A stretch of DNA of 64,000 bases, from the NCBI GenBank assembly GCA_038235165.1, contig JBBSUG010000007.1, positions 62,001 to 126,000 on the forward strand, given 5' to 3'. Both the position numbers and the translations under genes were made by a program. Shown piece after piece: positions 18,701-26,267 of the stretch. This stretch comes from GCA-002050365 sp038235165 (GTDB lineage: Bacteria > Acidobacteriota > Blastocatellia > Pyrinomonadales > Pyrinomonadaceae). The notes under the pieces were generated by a model that saw only the letters and a list, made by a program, of their open reading frames with translations, did no database searches and was not told where the DNA came from. Positions within the stretch are counted from its first letter, which is position 1. Every line of letters starts with the position of its first letter.

Positions 18701-18901
18701 CAAATTGAAATGGCGCAGACGACACGGTTCAAATCCCCGTTTTACTGGGCGGCATTCACCGTGCAGGGCGAATTTCGCCAGCCGATTTCACTTTCGCCAA
18801 GCTATTTTTATTTTGTTACGTTCGGAGTTTTGGGAACTGTCGGAATTGGTTTGCTGTGGCGTTTCAAATTTTCCAGACGCTATATGACCAAGAAAAAATA
18901 A
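15743..18901 (+). CDS. TPR-CHAT caspase-like protein
   Basis: A 1052-residue protein with an N-terminal signal peptide, about 12 tetratricopeptide repeats (residues 40-500), a coiled-coil stretch near 560-595 and a C-terminal CHAT peptidase domain. The catalytic pair is His872 in LHFATHGLID and Cys921 in VVLSACQSGVG, both intact. A final hydrophobic helix (YFYFVTFGVLGTVGIGLLW) with a basic end suggests membrane anchoring, with the protease outside the cytoplasm. TPR arms usually sense a partner and release the protease. The first 1800 bases are AT-rich, while the CHAT half has the composition of the rest of the window. It is co-transcribed with the C11 gene and overlaps the converging anti-sigma-like gene by 22 bases. 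Confidence 0.92.
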   Translation: MNKTTTKLFSTLTTFALLFSLLNLFASMVAANDYFSEKENEASQLSLQWDGFSINRSVDLFSELAIDYEKRGDMQKAANCLRKSAGLLMISSEYKAALNQLQKAFQIDKKIKFTDGQVITLSLISRLKNQAGEIAESEKYYKNALILAKLSNSSIAKANAFFSAAEFNLFFGDIKESINFYEKSLSFATEANEKALMSQILVNLGYSYLRVGNLALGLQKEEDSLALAEETANQRNKALALNGIASFYIFMDEKRKSLDIFLKAEALYPNDFDWLEKGKLFNGIATIYEDYKQFRLAEKYRQDAYEYFGKAKYPYGQLATLPTLARYSYLRGDNVEGKKLYNKSLVLAKNLKSDFHIAIVKEDLGRLAFENDSFDAAISNYKEALLIYDRLKIRLPRIYNQLGETYLKKGDLILAENYLNLAFDFNRRNKDFLPLSENLYNLAKLNINEQNFNLSLRQLEESLTIAESLSKNVFNNNLSKAYFSNVFERYELYINLLMQHEKGVPSEDFAVKALQASEKSRSRSLLETLRLTDANFTKDADPELVEREKKVRSSLNLKADKMTELLSNNADKTETDKLDNEINSLQNEIEEIKAKFKQQSPIYSAIKNPPPFDLAEFQQNVLDDKSVLFEFSLGEKESYLWLIGKTEFSHVILPPRKVLEDRIEQIRQTFDARQMLSGEDIENYQKRTAEAENIFSREIRLLSDELFGQVAEKLAGKRLIVVPDGKLALLPISALPFPNSDEPFVLKNEIVYEPSAALLNILPKVQKPNYQPNKDLLVFADPVFNDADVRLTGKTKTDSSSFDDLSLNLRDFRLTDTDGKIPRLFATQEEADSIAAAVGKSRAEIASGFAANRERVLSSDISDYRILHFATHGLIDLERPEVSGIVLSQFDETGQKREGFLRLQDIYALDLSSDLVVLSACQSGVGKEIKGEGMMSLNNAFLQAGAKSVLSSSWKVDDDATAEFMKRFYTNLVNEKITPAEALRRTQIEMAQTTRFKSPFYWAAFTVQGEFRQPISLSPSYFYFVTFGVLGTVGIGLLWRFKFSRRYMTKKK

Positions 18902-19671
18902 TTATATTTTTCACCGTTTTTTTCCAGTGAAATTTGATATGAGCCTTTTTTGAGAATTGATTTCGGCACGAGCAGGCGGACTTCTTGATTACCAATTGAA
19001 GGCTGCACAAACGTTTTCAAAACACGCTCGTCTTTTGAAATTATCACCGTAAAGTCATCGTTTGAAACGGCGGAGTTCGGCAAAGCCAGCCGCAGCAAAA
19101 CCGCAGCGGTTAAGTCGTTCTCCGACAAACTGCTGACGTTTCCGCCCGAACGCAAACTTCCGCTCACTAAACTCAAATTCTTGTCATTTTTGAATTTATC
19201 CAAGTTTGACAAATCTTGTTTATTCAGCGCGGCAAGTTCGGTTTCAACGTTATTTTTGTTCGTCTTGAACAAAAACTGCCACGCGACTCCGAGGGTTAAA
19301 ATCAATAAAATCGAAGTGAACGCCAAAGTGATTCGCCGTGCAGCGAGAAAGAGTTTAAGCGGCTCAAAAAAACTCGGTTTATTGTTTTCAACCGGCGCAG
19401 CAGATTTTTTTTCGTTCCGGGAGTATGAAGTCATCAGTTTGACAAACTTGACTCTTTCCCGGCGTTCTCCCGTGATTAAAAAGTTTGCGTTGAAGGCTTT
19501 CACTTCTTCATCCGTGAAATTTCCTTCGAGATAATCTTCAATCAGTTCGTTTTCGGCGGGCAGCAGTTCGGCGGGAGCGATTTCCTTGGAAATTATTTGC
19601 AGTTCGAGCATTTCGGCATCTTCTGCCGACATCAAACCGAGAAAATATTTTTTATAATCCTTTTTTTCCAT
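18880..19671 (-). CDS. Single-pass membrane protein, anti-sigma-factor-like
   Basis: A 263-residue protein. The N-terminus has ENELIEDYLEGNFTDEEVKAF and ITGERRERVKFVK, a pattern I associate with membrane anti-sigma-like proteins paired with ECF factors in Acidobacteriota (memory, not checked). No zinc-finger HxxxCxxC motif is present. A transmembrane helix lies near residues 112-132 (LAFTSILLILTLGVAWQFLF). The outer domain of about 130 residues is beta-rich and ends KNGEKYNYFFLVI. It lies 63 bases downstream of the sigma gene, so the pair is probably one operon, and its 3' end overlaps the TPR-CHAT gene tail to tail. A role in holding the sigma factor is inferred. Confidence 0.7.
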   Translation of the reverse strand: MEKKDYKKYFLGLMSAEDAEMLELQIISKEIAPAELLPAENELIEDYLEGNFTDEEVKAFNANFLITGERRERVKFVKLMTSYSRNEKKSAAPVENNKPSFFEPLKLFLAARRITLAFTSILLILTLGVAWQFLFKTNKNNVETELAALNKQDLSNLDKFKNDKNLSLVSGSLRSGGNVSSLSENDLTAAVLLRLALPNSAVSNDDFTVIISKDERVLKTFVQPSIGNQEVRLLVPKSILKKGSYQISLEKNGEKYNYFFLVI

Positions 19672-19715
19672 TCTCTATTATAATATGAGAAAATCTCTAT
19701 TATAATATGAGAAAA
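19672..19715 (-). promoter_or_regulatory. Tandem 22-bp repeat carrying two TATAAT boxes before the anti-sigma-like gene
   Basis: Two perfect consecutive 22-base copies occupy 19672-19693 and 19694-19715. On the minus strand each reads TTTTCTCATATTATAATAGA followed by GA and holds a consensus -10 hexamer TATAAT. The second copy ends directly at the ATG of the anti-sigma-like gene (19671). It could be a duplicated promoter giving an almost leaderless message, or a simple AT-rich duplication. Confidence 0.45.
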
Positions 19716-19734
19716 ACTCTCAAAATATTACAAA

Positions 19735-20313
19735 CTATTTTTCAGCCGCGCATTTTTCGATACACTTTCGCAGAGTATTTCGCAAACGGTAAATTTTGAT
19801 GTTCAGCGTGTCCGACCTTATTTTCATAGTTGCAGCCAGTTTTTTGCGGCGTTCGATTTTTTCGCTTTTTTCCCCGCCGTAAAATTCGACGATCAAATTT
19901 CTGTCCTCGAGTGCCAACTTCGCCAGACATTTGTTGAGACATTCGTGATTTTTACGCTCGTTTTCCGCCGCTCTGCCTTCATTTAACAACGGCGCGTGAA
20001 GATCGGCGTTAAATTCTATTTCCTTATTTTTGGAGTCGCTGAGATATTCGAGGAAGATTTTTGAAGCAAAACCGTAGAAGAGGTGCGCGGGTTTGGTGTT
20101 TTTTGACAAATCAAGAACGGACAATTTAGCGGCGACCCGGTTAATTGTTTCATCGGCGAGGTCTTCCGCACCGGCACAGCCTTTAAAATAGAAAAACTGA
20201 ACCAGACCATTTCTGATTTCCTCGTATTTGCTGCCGGATTCTTCCCGGTCGGCAGAAAACCACCTCAGCAAATCATCAAAGTTTTCCTGTCTCAATCTGA
20301 TTTGTTTTTTCAT
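19735..20313 (-). CDS. ECF-type RNA polymerase sigma factor
   Basis: A 192-residue protein with a region-2 helix (CAGAEDLADETINRVAAKL, the DAEDLxQE-like signature) and a C-terminal region 4 with helix-turn-helix (LALEDRNLIVEFYGGEKSEKIERRKKLAATMKI, then LNIKIYRLRNTLRKCI). It is divergent from the commonest ECF groups, with a short and unusual linker. The anti-sigma-like membrane gene follows. The TPR-CHAT and C11 genes converge on this pair, so control of that block is an attractive but unproven role. It ends in TAG. Confidence 0.85.
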   Translation of the reverse strand: MKKQIRLRQENFDDLLRWFSADREESGSKYEEIRNGLVQFFYFKGCAGAEDLADETINRVAAKLSVLDLSKNTKPAHLFYGFASKIFLEYLSDSKNKEIEFNADLHAPLLNEGRAAENERKNHECLNKCLAKLALEDRNLIVEFYGGEKSEKIERRKKLAATMKIRSDTLNIKIYRLRNTLRKCIEKCAAEK

Positions 20314-20495
20314 TAAACGGTTAAAAATTAGCGGCTTGCCTCAATATATTACAGGCATTTTCTTTTTTTTCAACCTTCAAACGGATTATTCTCAAACGGT
20401 GGGTTTTGATTTGCGGAAACGGCGGCGGGATTTATTTGATCCGGCGGAGATGACGGCGGGGTTTGGAGTGCAGCAAAATTCACCGGACAAAGCGT

Positions 20496-23237
20496 TTATT
20501 GTTTTTTAATTTTGTAAACCGTCCTAATTCTGCCGGTGTTGTTCTGTTCGGTTTTGCTTTCGCTGACGACGCGTTTTTCGCGCAGGAAGACCGTCACTTG
20601 TGCGCCCTGCGACGAACCGTTTTCAGCGTCTTCAATCGTTGCCGGATTTCCGCGCAAAATCACTTTTTCGTCCGCCGCCGTGTATTGTGCGTAGTCTCCG
20701 GCGGCTTTCCGGTTCGGCTGGGTGACGATTACATTTTTTTCCGCAACCGTCTGTGAAACTTCGTTTTTATCGTTCAAAATAACATTTGCTACACCCGCAA
20801 CGATCCGGTCGGTTCCCTGCCGAATATCCACATTTCCTTCGTAGCGGAGCAAATTTTTATCGTGAACGTACAGCATTTTGTCGGCGGAGGCGAACACCGG
20901 CACATTTGATTCTTTGCCGTTTTCCACTTTTTTCGCGTCGTACAATAAACTCTGCACCGAGCCTTCGCCGTTTAGCTGTCCTTGTTTTTCCTGTAAAGTC
21001 AGTTTGTCAGCGCGAACATAATTGTTTTCCTGCCATGCCCGCGCATTGCCCATGTAAACCCCGATTTGCGCTTTGTGGTCAAAATTTGCCTCGCCGGCGG
21101 TGATAAAAACGGGCGAATTCGTCGCGCCGAACGGGGTCGCGCCGCCGGTTTTACCCTGACTGTAATATGTCGTGCTGACCCCGCCGCGCAACGCCGATTT
21201 TTCATTGCGCGTGTCCCAATCAATTTCGCCCGCTTTCGCCCGCGCCCTCGAATCGAAAACTGTCGGTTCATTGCCGCGCAAACGAACGATTTCATCCATT
21301 GCCGAAAAAGTGATTTGACCCGCAATGCCGCTGCGGTCGAGTTCGGAAAATTTCGTATTGCCAACCGCGTCAAATTGCTGAACGTCCTGTGTTTGCTGAT
21401 TAAAAGCGGCGTTCAATTTATCGGCGAGCAGCGTTTGCGTGCCGCGATTATCGGCGGGAACGGTCGGCACCCGGACGAGTTTCGATTTTCCCGTCGCCGC
21501 GCAGTTTTTCGCGTTATTGCCCGTTTCAAAAAAATCGCAATCAAAGCGCGGCGCGTTGATCGTCGTCTTATAATTGCCCGGCGCGGCTTTCAAAGGTTCG
21601 ATATAAAGTTCGGCATTGCCGACGGCTTCAGCTTTCGCCAAATCTTTCCCGCTCGCATTAAAAGTGGTTTTCACCGCATCCGCCGTCAGTTTTTTGTCGG
21701 CAGAATCAGGTTTATTATTCGGCGCGTTCATCGTAATCGTCGTGCGCCCGTCGGTCTGCATTTGGTTGAGCAACCCGGCTTGAAAGTTCACTTTAACAGC
21801 GTTCGGCGCGGACAGCGTGACTTTTGAGTATTCATTCGTTTGCACAGGAATCAAAACCGCACTCGCTGTGCCGACGGCATTAGCGTTCTGCAAAAGCTGA
21901 TCGCTGCCGAAAATCGCGTTTAACTCATTACCCGCAACTTCCGTCGTTCGTTCGGACGTAGTCTGCTTCAAATATGCGTTGCCTTTGACGTAAGCGTTAT
22001 TTAATTTTTTGTTCGGGTAAAGCTGCGCTGTGATGTTGTCGCCCCTGATATAAGCGTTTGTCTGCGTAATTTCCGCCGCGCCGTCAAGCAATATTTTGCC
22101 GTTCGTCTGTTCGTAAACCGCGTTGTTTGATTTGATCGTCGTCGGCTGCTTGTCTTCGACGGTAATGATTTCCACACCGTTTTTCAGTTCAAAACGGTCG
22201 GCATCTTTTTGAAACAGCGCGTAACTCGTCTTGATCTGCGTCGGTTTCGCGTCATTCGCCGTCGTTTCGATAGTGACGTTATCGAAAAGTTCGAGTTGTT
22301 TGAGTTCCTTATCAATCTTGGCAACGGCGCGATTCGCCTTTGTTTTCGTCCATTTGGCATTCGCCGCCGTCGGTTTCTGATAAACGTCAACATTCCCGTT
22401 CAAATCAATTTGTTTTATTTCCTTATCGGTAAAACGGGCGACTGCCTGATCGGATTTGATGTCGGTCGGCTGCGCGAGTTCACCGGCGTTTTGCTTGGGT
22501 GTGACATTGATATTGACGTTTTGATTGAATTCGATTTTGCCCGCCGTTTGATTGAGAAATGCGTGTCCGGCGGTGATTTTCGCCCGCTGAAAATCGGCGG
22601 TTTGTGCTTCACCGTCGCCGTAAGAATTAATTTCGACATCCTTCAACAATTCGAGCGTTTTGTCCTGCATTTTGACAATTGCCCCAACTGATTTGCCCGC
22701 CACGTTTTCGCCCGAAAACTCAATCGCTTCTTCGGCGTTGGCAGTTTCCGTCTCTTTTTTGTATGTTAATTGTTCGGTTTTAACTTTGAGCGCGTCGCGG
22801 GTGACGATGTTCACATCACCTGCAAAAAATGCGGTGAAATTTTTATTTTCCGCCGGAACATAAATCGCGCTGTTCGCCGTCATTTGGTCAAATTTTTCGC
22901 CCTTGTCGTCGTAAACCTGCAAAAATACGTTTTCGAGTTCCTGATGGTTATCGGTGTAGGTCGTCGCTTTGTCGGCTTTAATGTAATATTTGACGACATC
23001 GCCCTCACTTTCACGCCGTTCGTAACCGCTGACTTCCGCCGTCACATTTTCGGAAAGCTCGGTCGGCAAACCCTTCATCCGAAACTCTTTGTAACCGTAA
23101 GCGCGGTAAAATCCGATGCCGATCCCGATCAAAGTTGCAGCCAACGCAAAAATCGCCGCCACGCGAAAAATTAACGGCAGTTTCGCGCGAAGTTCGTAGT
23201 TTTTGATGTTTTTACGCTGGATGGTTTCTTCGGTCAT
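20496..23237 (-). CDS. Giant LptC/OstA-type LPS export periplasmic protein
   Basis: A 913-residue protein with one N-terminal transmembrane helix (residues about 25-45) and then a long beta-rich periplasmic region. The first part matches LptC: VSGYERRESEGDVVKYYIKADKAT, ENVFLQVYD, NSAIYVPAENKNFTAFFAGDV. Repeated OstA/LptA-like strands follow (DKTLELLKDVEINSYG, TDKEIKQIDLNGNVDVYQ, NAVYEQTNGKILLDGAAEIT, KMLYVHDKNLLRYEGNVDIR). Normal LptC is about 190 residues and LptA about 185, so this looks like LptC fused to an extended LptA-like bridge crossing the periplasm. It follows recJ by 23 bases. lptB is not adjacent as it would usually be. Confidence 0.8.
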   Translation of the reverse strand: MTEETIQRKNIKNYELRAKLPLIFRVAAIFALAATLIGIGIGFYRAYGYKEFRMKGLPTELSENVTAEVSGYERRESEGDVVKYYIKADKATTYTDNHQELENVFLQVYDDKGEKFDQMTANSAIYVPAENKNFTAFFAGDVNIVTRDALKVKTEQLTYKKETETANAEEAIEFSGENVAGKSVGAIVKMQDKTLELLKDVEINSYGDGEAQTADFQRAKITAGHAFLNQTAGKIEFNQNVNINVTPKQNAGELAQPTDIKSDQAVARFTDKEIKQIDLNGNVDVYQKPTAANAKWTKTKANRAVAKIDKELKQLELFDNVTIETTANDAKPTQIKTSYALFQKDADRFELKNGVEIITVEDKQPTTIKSNNAVYEQTNGKILLDGAAEITQTNAYIRGDNITAQLYPNKKLNNAYVKGNAYLKQTTSERTTEVAGNELNAIFGSDQLLQNANAVGTASAVLIPVQTNEYSKVTLSAPNAVKVNFQAGLLNQMQTDGRTTITMNAPNNKPDSADKKLTADAVKTTFNASGKDLAKAEAVGNAELYIEPLKAAPGNYKTTINAPRFDCDFFETGNNAKNCAATGKSKLVRVPTVPADNRGTQTLLADKLNAAFNQQTQDVQQFDAVGNTKFSELDRSGIAGQITFSAMDEIVRLRGNEPTVFDSRARAKAGEIDWDTRNEKSALRGGVSTTYYSQGKTGGATPFGATNSPVFITAGEANFDHKAQIGVYMGNARAWQENNYVRADKLTLQEKQGQLNGEGSVQSLLYDAKKVENGKESNVPVFASADKMLYVHDKNLLRYEGNVDIRQGTDRIVAGVANVILNDKNEVSQTVAEKNVIVTQPNRKAAGDYAQYTAADEKVILRGNPATIEDAENGSSQGAQVTVFLREKRVVSESKTEQNNTGRIRTVYKIKKQ

Positions 23238-23260
23238 TACAACTTAAAGACGGCATTTCA

Positions 23261-24970
23261 TCAAACGGTTTTTAAATCTCTCACTACCAATTGCAGCCGC
23301 GTGTTGCCTTTCCAAACATTCGCTTCCGCCGTGTAAGCAAGTTCGATGCGCGTTTGCGGTTTGAGAGTTTGCTCTTTTGAATGTTCCACGCCGTCCCACC
23401 AAACTGCTTCAAAGTTTCTGCCGCTCTCGTCGCGCAATTTCAATTTCAAATGTTTTTCCTTCATCACGAACGGATCGTTGGTGATGGTCAAATCTTTCGT
23501 TACGAAAACGGGTTTCGGATTGCCCATTCCGAACGGCTCAAAACGTTTCAACTGTTCGACTAAATCCAAATTCAGCGAGTTTGACGAAACGGACGCGTCA
23601 ATTTTTATTTCAGGAATCAAATCTTCCGCCGATAGATTTGCGGCGGCGTGTTCGTTGAGTTTTTCGCGCAGTTCGTCAATATTTTCGCTTTTAATCGTCA
23701 TTCCCGCCGCCGCCGCGTGTCCGCCGTGTTTCTCGAACAGTTCGACGCACGAATCAAGTCCGTTAAGCAGGTGATAACCGGCGATGCTGCGCGCGCTGCC
23801 CTGCGCGATACCGTCTTCGATGGACAAAACAATCGTCGGGCGATAAAGTTTTTCGGCGATTTTCGATGCCGCCAAACCGACTACGCCGCGATGCCAGCCT
23901 TCACCGGCGACGACGGCGAAATGCGCTTGTTTCGCACTGCCGCCGTTTTCGGCGTATTCGAGCAAGGCTTTTTCGAGAATATCAATCTGTATTTTTTGCC
24001 GTTCACGATTTTTGACATCGAGATATTCGGCTAATTCCCGCGCTTTTTCAAAACTTTCGGCTTCAAAAAGTTCGACGACCTTTCGCGCCGCGTCCATTCT
24101 ACCCGCCGCGTTGATGCGCGGGGCGATGCGGAAACCGATGGCGTAACTGGTCATTTCGCCGGTGCAGTCGGCGACTTCCATCAACGCCCGCAATCCGTAA
24201 TTGTGCGCTTTCGGCAAATCTTTCAATCCCAACGTGACAAACGCTCGGTTTTCGCCCGTCAGTTTCATCACGTCGGCGATAGTTCCGATGGCGACGATTT
24301 TCAAGAAACCTTTGACGATATTTTCCTTGCCTTTTTCGCGCAGCAGTGCGTGAGACAATTTGAAGGCGACCCCGACCCCGGCAAGATTTTTGTCGGGATA
24401 TTCGCAACCGCTTTGTGTGGGATTAATCATTGCGACACATTCCGGGTTTCCCCTAACTTCGTCGGGCAAATGATGGTCGGTGACGATCACGTCCAGCCCG
24501 TTTTCCTTCGCCCAAGTGAGCGGTTCAAACGAGCGCGTTCCGGTGTCAACGGTGATGACCAGCGAATAACCGCGCTCTTTGGCGATTTTCAGATGTTCGA
24601 CGTTTAAGCCGTAACCTTCGCTGAAACGGTTCGGAATGTGAAAGCCAGTTGGTGGTGCGCCGAGAATCTCCAGACACTTTCGCAAAACGACCGTTCCCGT
24701 CGTGCCGTCCACATCGTAATCGCCCCACACGAGAATTTTCTCATTATTTTCGACGGCTTTTAAGATGCGTTCGACCGCTTCCTTCATTCCTTTCAAAAGA
24801 TTCGGTTCGTGCAGATCATCATACGATGGATTTAGAAATTTGTGAGCCTTTTCTGCCGTTTCGTGACCGCGCGTGATGAGCAGCGCGGCGATCAGCGGTG
24901 AAACTTCCAGCGCCTCAGCCAGATTTTTGACGGCTTCGCGGTCGTGTGTTTGAATTTTCCAACGCTTCAT
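23261..24970 (-). CDS. recJ: Single-stranded-DNA-specific exonuclease RecJ
   Basis: A 569-residue DHH-family 5'-3' exonuclease used in recombination and mismatch repair. Motif I VWGDYDVDGTTGTVVL, motif III VTDHHLPDE and motif IV-like GVGVAFKLSHALL are present. The DHHA1 region is VVAGEGWHRGVVGLAASKIAEK followed by GYHLLNGL and the GGHAAAAGMTI motif. The C-terminal OB fold ends in LQLVVRDLKTV. Length and motif order are normal. It lies upstream of the LptC-like gene and probably shares its transcript. A 29-base perfect palindrome and repeated TCAGTT words precede it. Confidence 0.97.
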   Translation of the reverse strand: MKRWKIQTHDREAVKNLAEALEVSPLIAALLITRGHETAEKAHKFLNPSYDDLHEPNLLKGMKEAVERILKAVENNEKILVWGDYDVDGTTGTVVLRKCLEILGAPPTGFHIPNRFSEGYGLNVEHLKIAKERGYSLVITVDTGTRSFEPLTWAKENGLDVIVTDHHLPDEVRGNPECVAMINPTQSGCEYPDKNLAGVGVAFKLSHALLREKGKENIVKGFLKIVAIGTIADVMKLTGENRAFVTLGLKDLPKAHNYGLRALMEVADCTGEMTSYAIGFRIAPRINAAGRMDAARKVVELFEAESFEKARELAEYLDVKNRERQKIQIDILEKALLEYAENGGSAKQAHFAVVAGEGWHRGVVGLAASKIAEKLYRPTIVLSIEDGIAQGSARSIAGYHLLNGLDSCVELFEKHGGHAAAAGMTIKSENIDELREKLNEHAAANLSAEDLIPEIKIDASVSSNSLNLDLVEQLKRFEPFGMGNPKPVFVTKDLTITNDPFVMKEKHLKLKLRDESGRNFEAVWWDGVEHSKEQTLKPQTRIELAYTAEANVWKGNTRLQLVVRDLKTV

Positions 24971-25040
24971 AATTTAATTGTCAGTTATCAGTTGTTTGTT
25001 GTCAGTTGTTCGTTGATCGTGGTTGACTATACTGAAAAAT

Positions 25041-25113
25041 GTCAGTAGCCAGACTGTTAAGAAGGGCTTTGTTTAATGGCTAAGAAGCCCTTCTTAACAG
25101 TCTGGCTACTGAC
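25041..25113. terminator. 29-bp perfect palindrome downstream of uppP
   Basis: Arms at 25041-25069 and 25085-25113 are perfect inverted copies with a 15-base loop (left arm starts GTCAGTAGCCAGACTGTTAA and ends GAAGGGCTT). It begins 13 bases beyond the uppP stop, so it could end uppP transcription. The length and perfection are more typical of a dispersed palindromic repeat than of a simple terminator. Confidence 0.65.
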
Positions 25114-25126
25114 TCAGAACAATATT

Positions 25127-26017
25127 TCAAATTTGCGGACTGATTACGCCTTGCCAGAGCAGTACGAGAATTGTCACGCCTAAAATTACGCGGTAAACGA
25201 TAAAAATGAGGGTCGAGTTTTTCTTTAAAAAAGACAGCAAAAACCAAATTGAGAAATAGCCGATGATACCGGCGACAATCGTGCCGACCAAAAGCGGCAC
25301 CAAACTTTCTTGCGGCAGCAGCGACCACGATTGTTTTAGTTCGAGCAGACCGCTCGCCGTAATTGCGGGAATCGAAAGCAGAAACGAAAAGCGGGCGGCG
25401 GCTTCGCGTTTTTGTCCGGCGAAAAGTCCGCCCATAATCGTCGAACCGGAACGGCTCGCCCCCGGCATCAGTGCCAAAACCTGTGAAAACCCCTGCGCCA
25501 ACGCGTCGAGAATGCCGAAATCCCTGATTTCCTTGCGCTGTCTGCCGATCAATTCGGCGACACCGAGCAGCAGCGCGACGACAATCAGCATCGTGGCGAT
25601 AATCCACAGATTTTTTGTTCCCGGACCTTCGATTTGCTTTTTGAGCAACAGTCCAAGAGTGCCAATCGGGATCGAACCGAGAATAATCAGCCAGCCGAGC
25701 CACGCTTCTTCCGACAGCCACATCGGACGGACACCGCCCGTCCCGGAAAACCGCATCCCGCGTTTGCGCCTGAGCAACGCCCAGTGATCGCGGACGAAAG
25801 CGACCATAATACTAAAAATATCAGAGGCAAAATAAATAAAAACCGCGACCAATGTGCCGAGTTGAATAACGGCGATGGTTGCGGTAATCTGTTCGGCATT
25901 CCCGTCGTAAAGATGCGTCAAACGGCTGGCGAAAACCAGATGCGCCGTCGAACTGATCGGGATAAATTCGGTTAAGCCCTGCACGATGCCGAGAATAATT
26001 GCTTGTAAAATGTCCAT
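25127..26017 (-). CDS. uppP: Undecaprenyl-diphosphate phosphatase
   Basis: A 296-residue polytopic membrane enzyme that regenerates undecaprenyl phosphate for peptidoglycan and polysaccharide assembly. The signatures are QGLTEFIPISSTAHL near the N-terminus and LMPGASRSGSTIMGGL in the middle, containing the catalytic Glu, Ser and Arg residues. About eight hydrophobic segments are visible. Length is normal. It is monocistronic by appearance, with the palindrome downstream and 250 bases without features upstream, where nothing beyond AT-rich spacer is seen. Confidence 0.97.
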   Translation of the reverse strand: MDILQAIILGIVQGLTEFIPISSTAHLVFASRLTHLYDGNAEQITATIAVIQLGTLVAVFIYFASDIFSIMVAFVRDHWALLRRKRGMRFSGTGGVRPMWLSEEAWLGWLIILGSIPIGTLGLLLKKQIEGPGTKNLWIIATMLIVVALLLGVAELIGRQRKEIRDFGILDALAQGFSQVLALMPGASRSGSTIMGGLFAGQKREAAARFSFLLSIPAITASGLLELKQSWSLLPQESLVPLLVGTIVAGIIGYFSIWFLLSFLKKNSTLIFIVYRVILGVTILVLLWQGVISPQI

Positions 26018-26267
26018 GAAATTTGATAGATGCAGAGTTCAAAAAATAAATGCTCTTCAAAATTTGTAACCGTTTTACGATGTTTCGTCAACGGCTGTGC
26101 AAATTATTTTCAGCCTTCGGCAGACTTTTCACGTTAATTCGCTGCTACCTAAACATAAACCCTTTTTGTTCCGACATCTTATTGTTTGAAAATTTTCATT
26201 TGCTGTGTAATGTCTATTATATTTGCCGCTAAAGTGGATTTGAGGTGGACTTCCACAGCAGTTTCTA

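Noticed and set aside
21066..21827. Long open frame opposite the LptC-like gene
   Set aside because: Arg/Phe/Ile-rich composition, no start signal, and the minus-strand frame is a clear family member.
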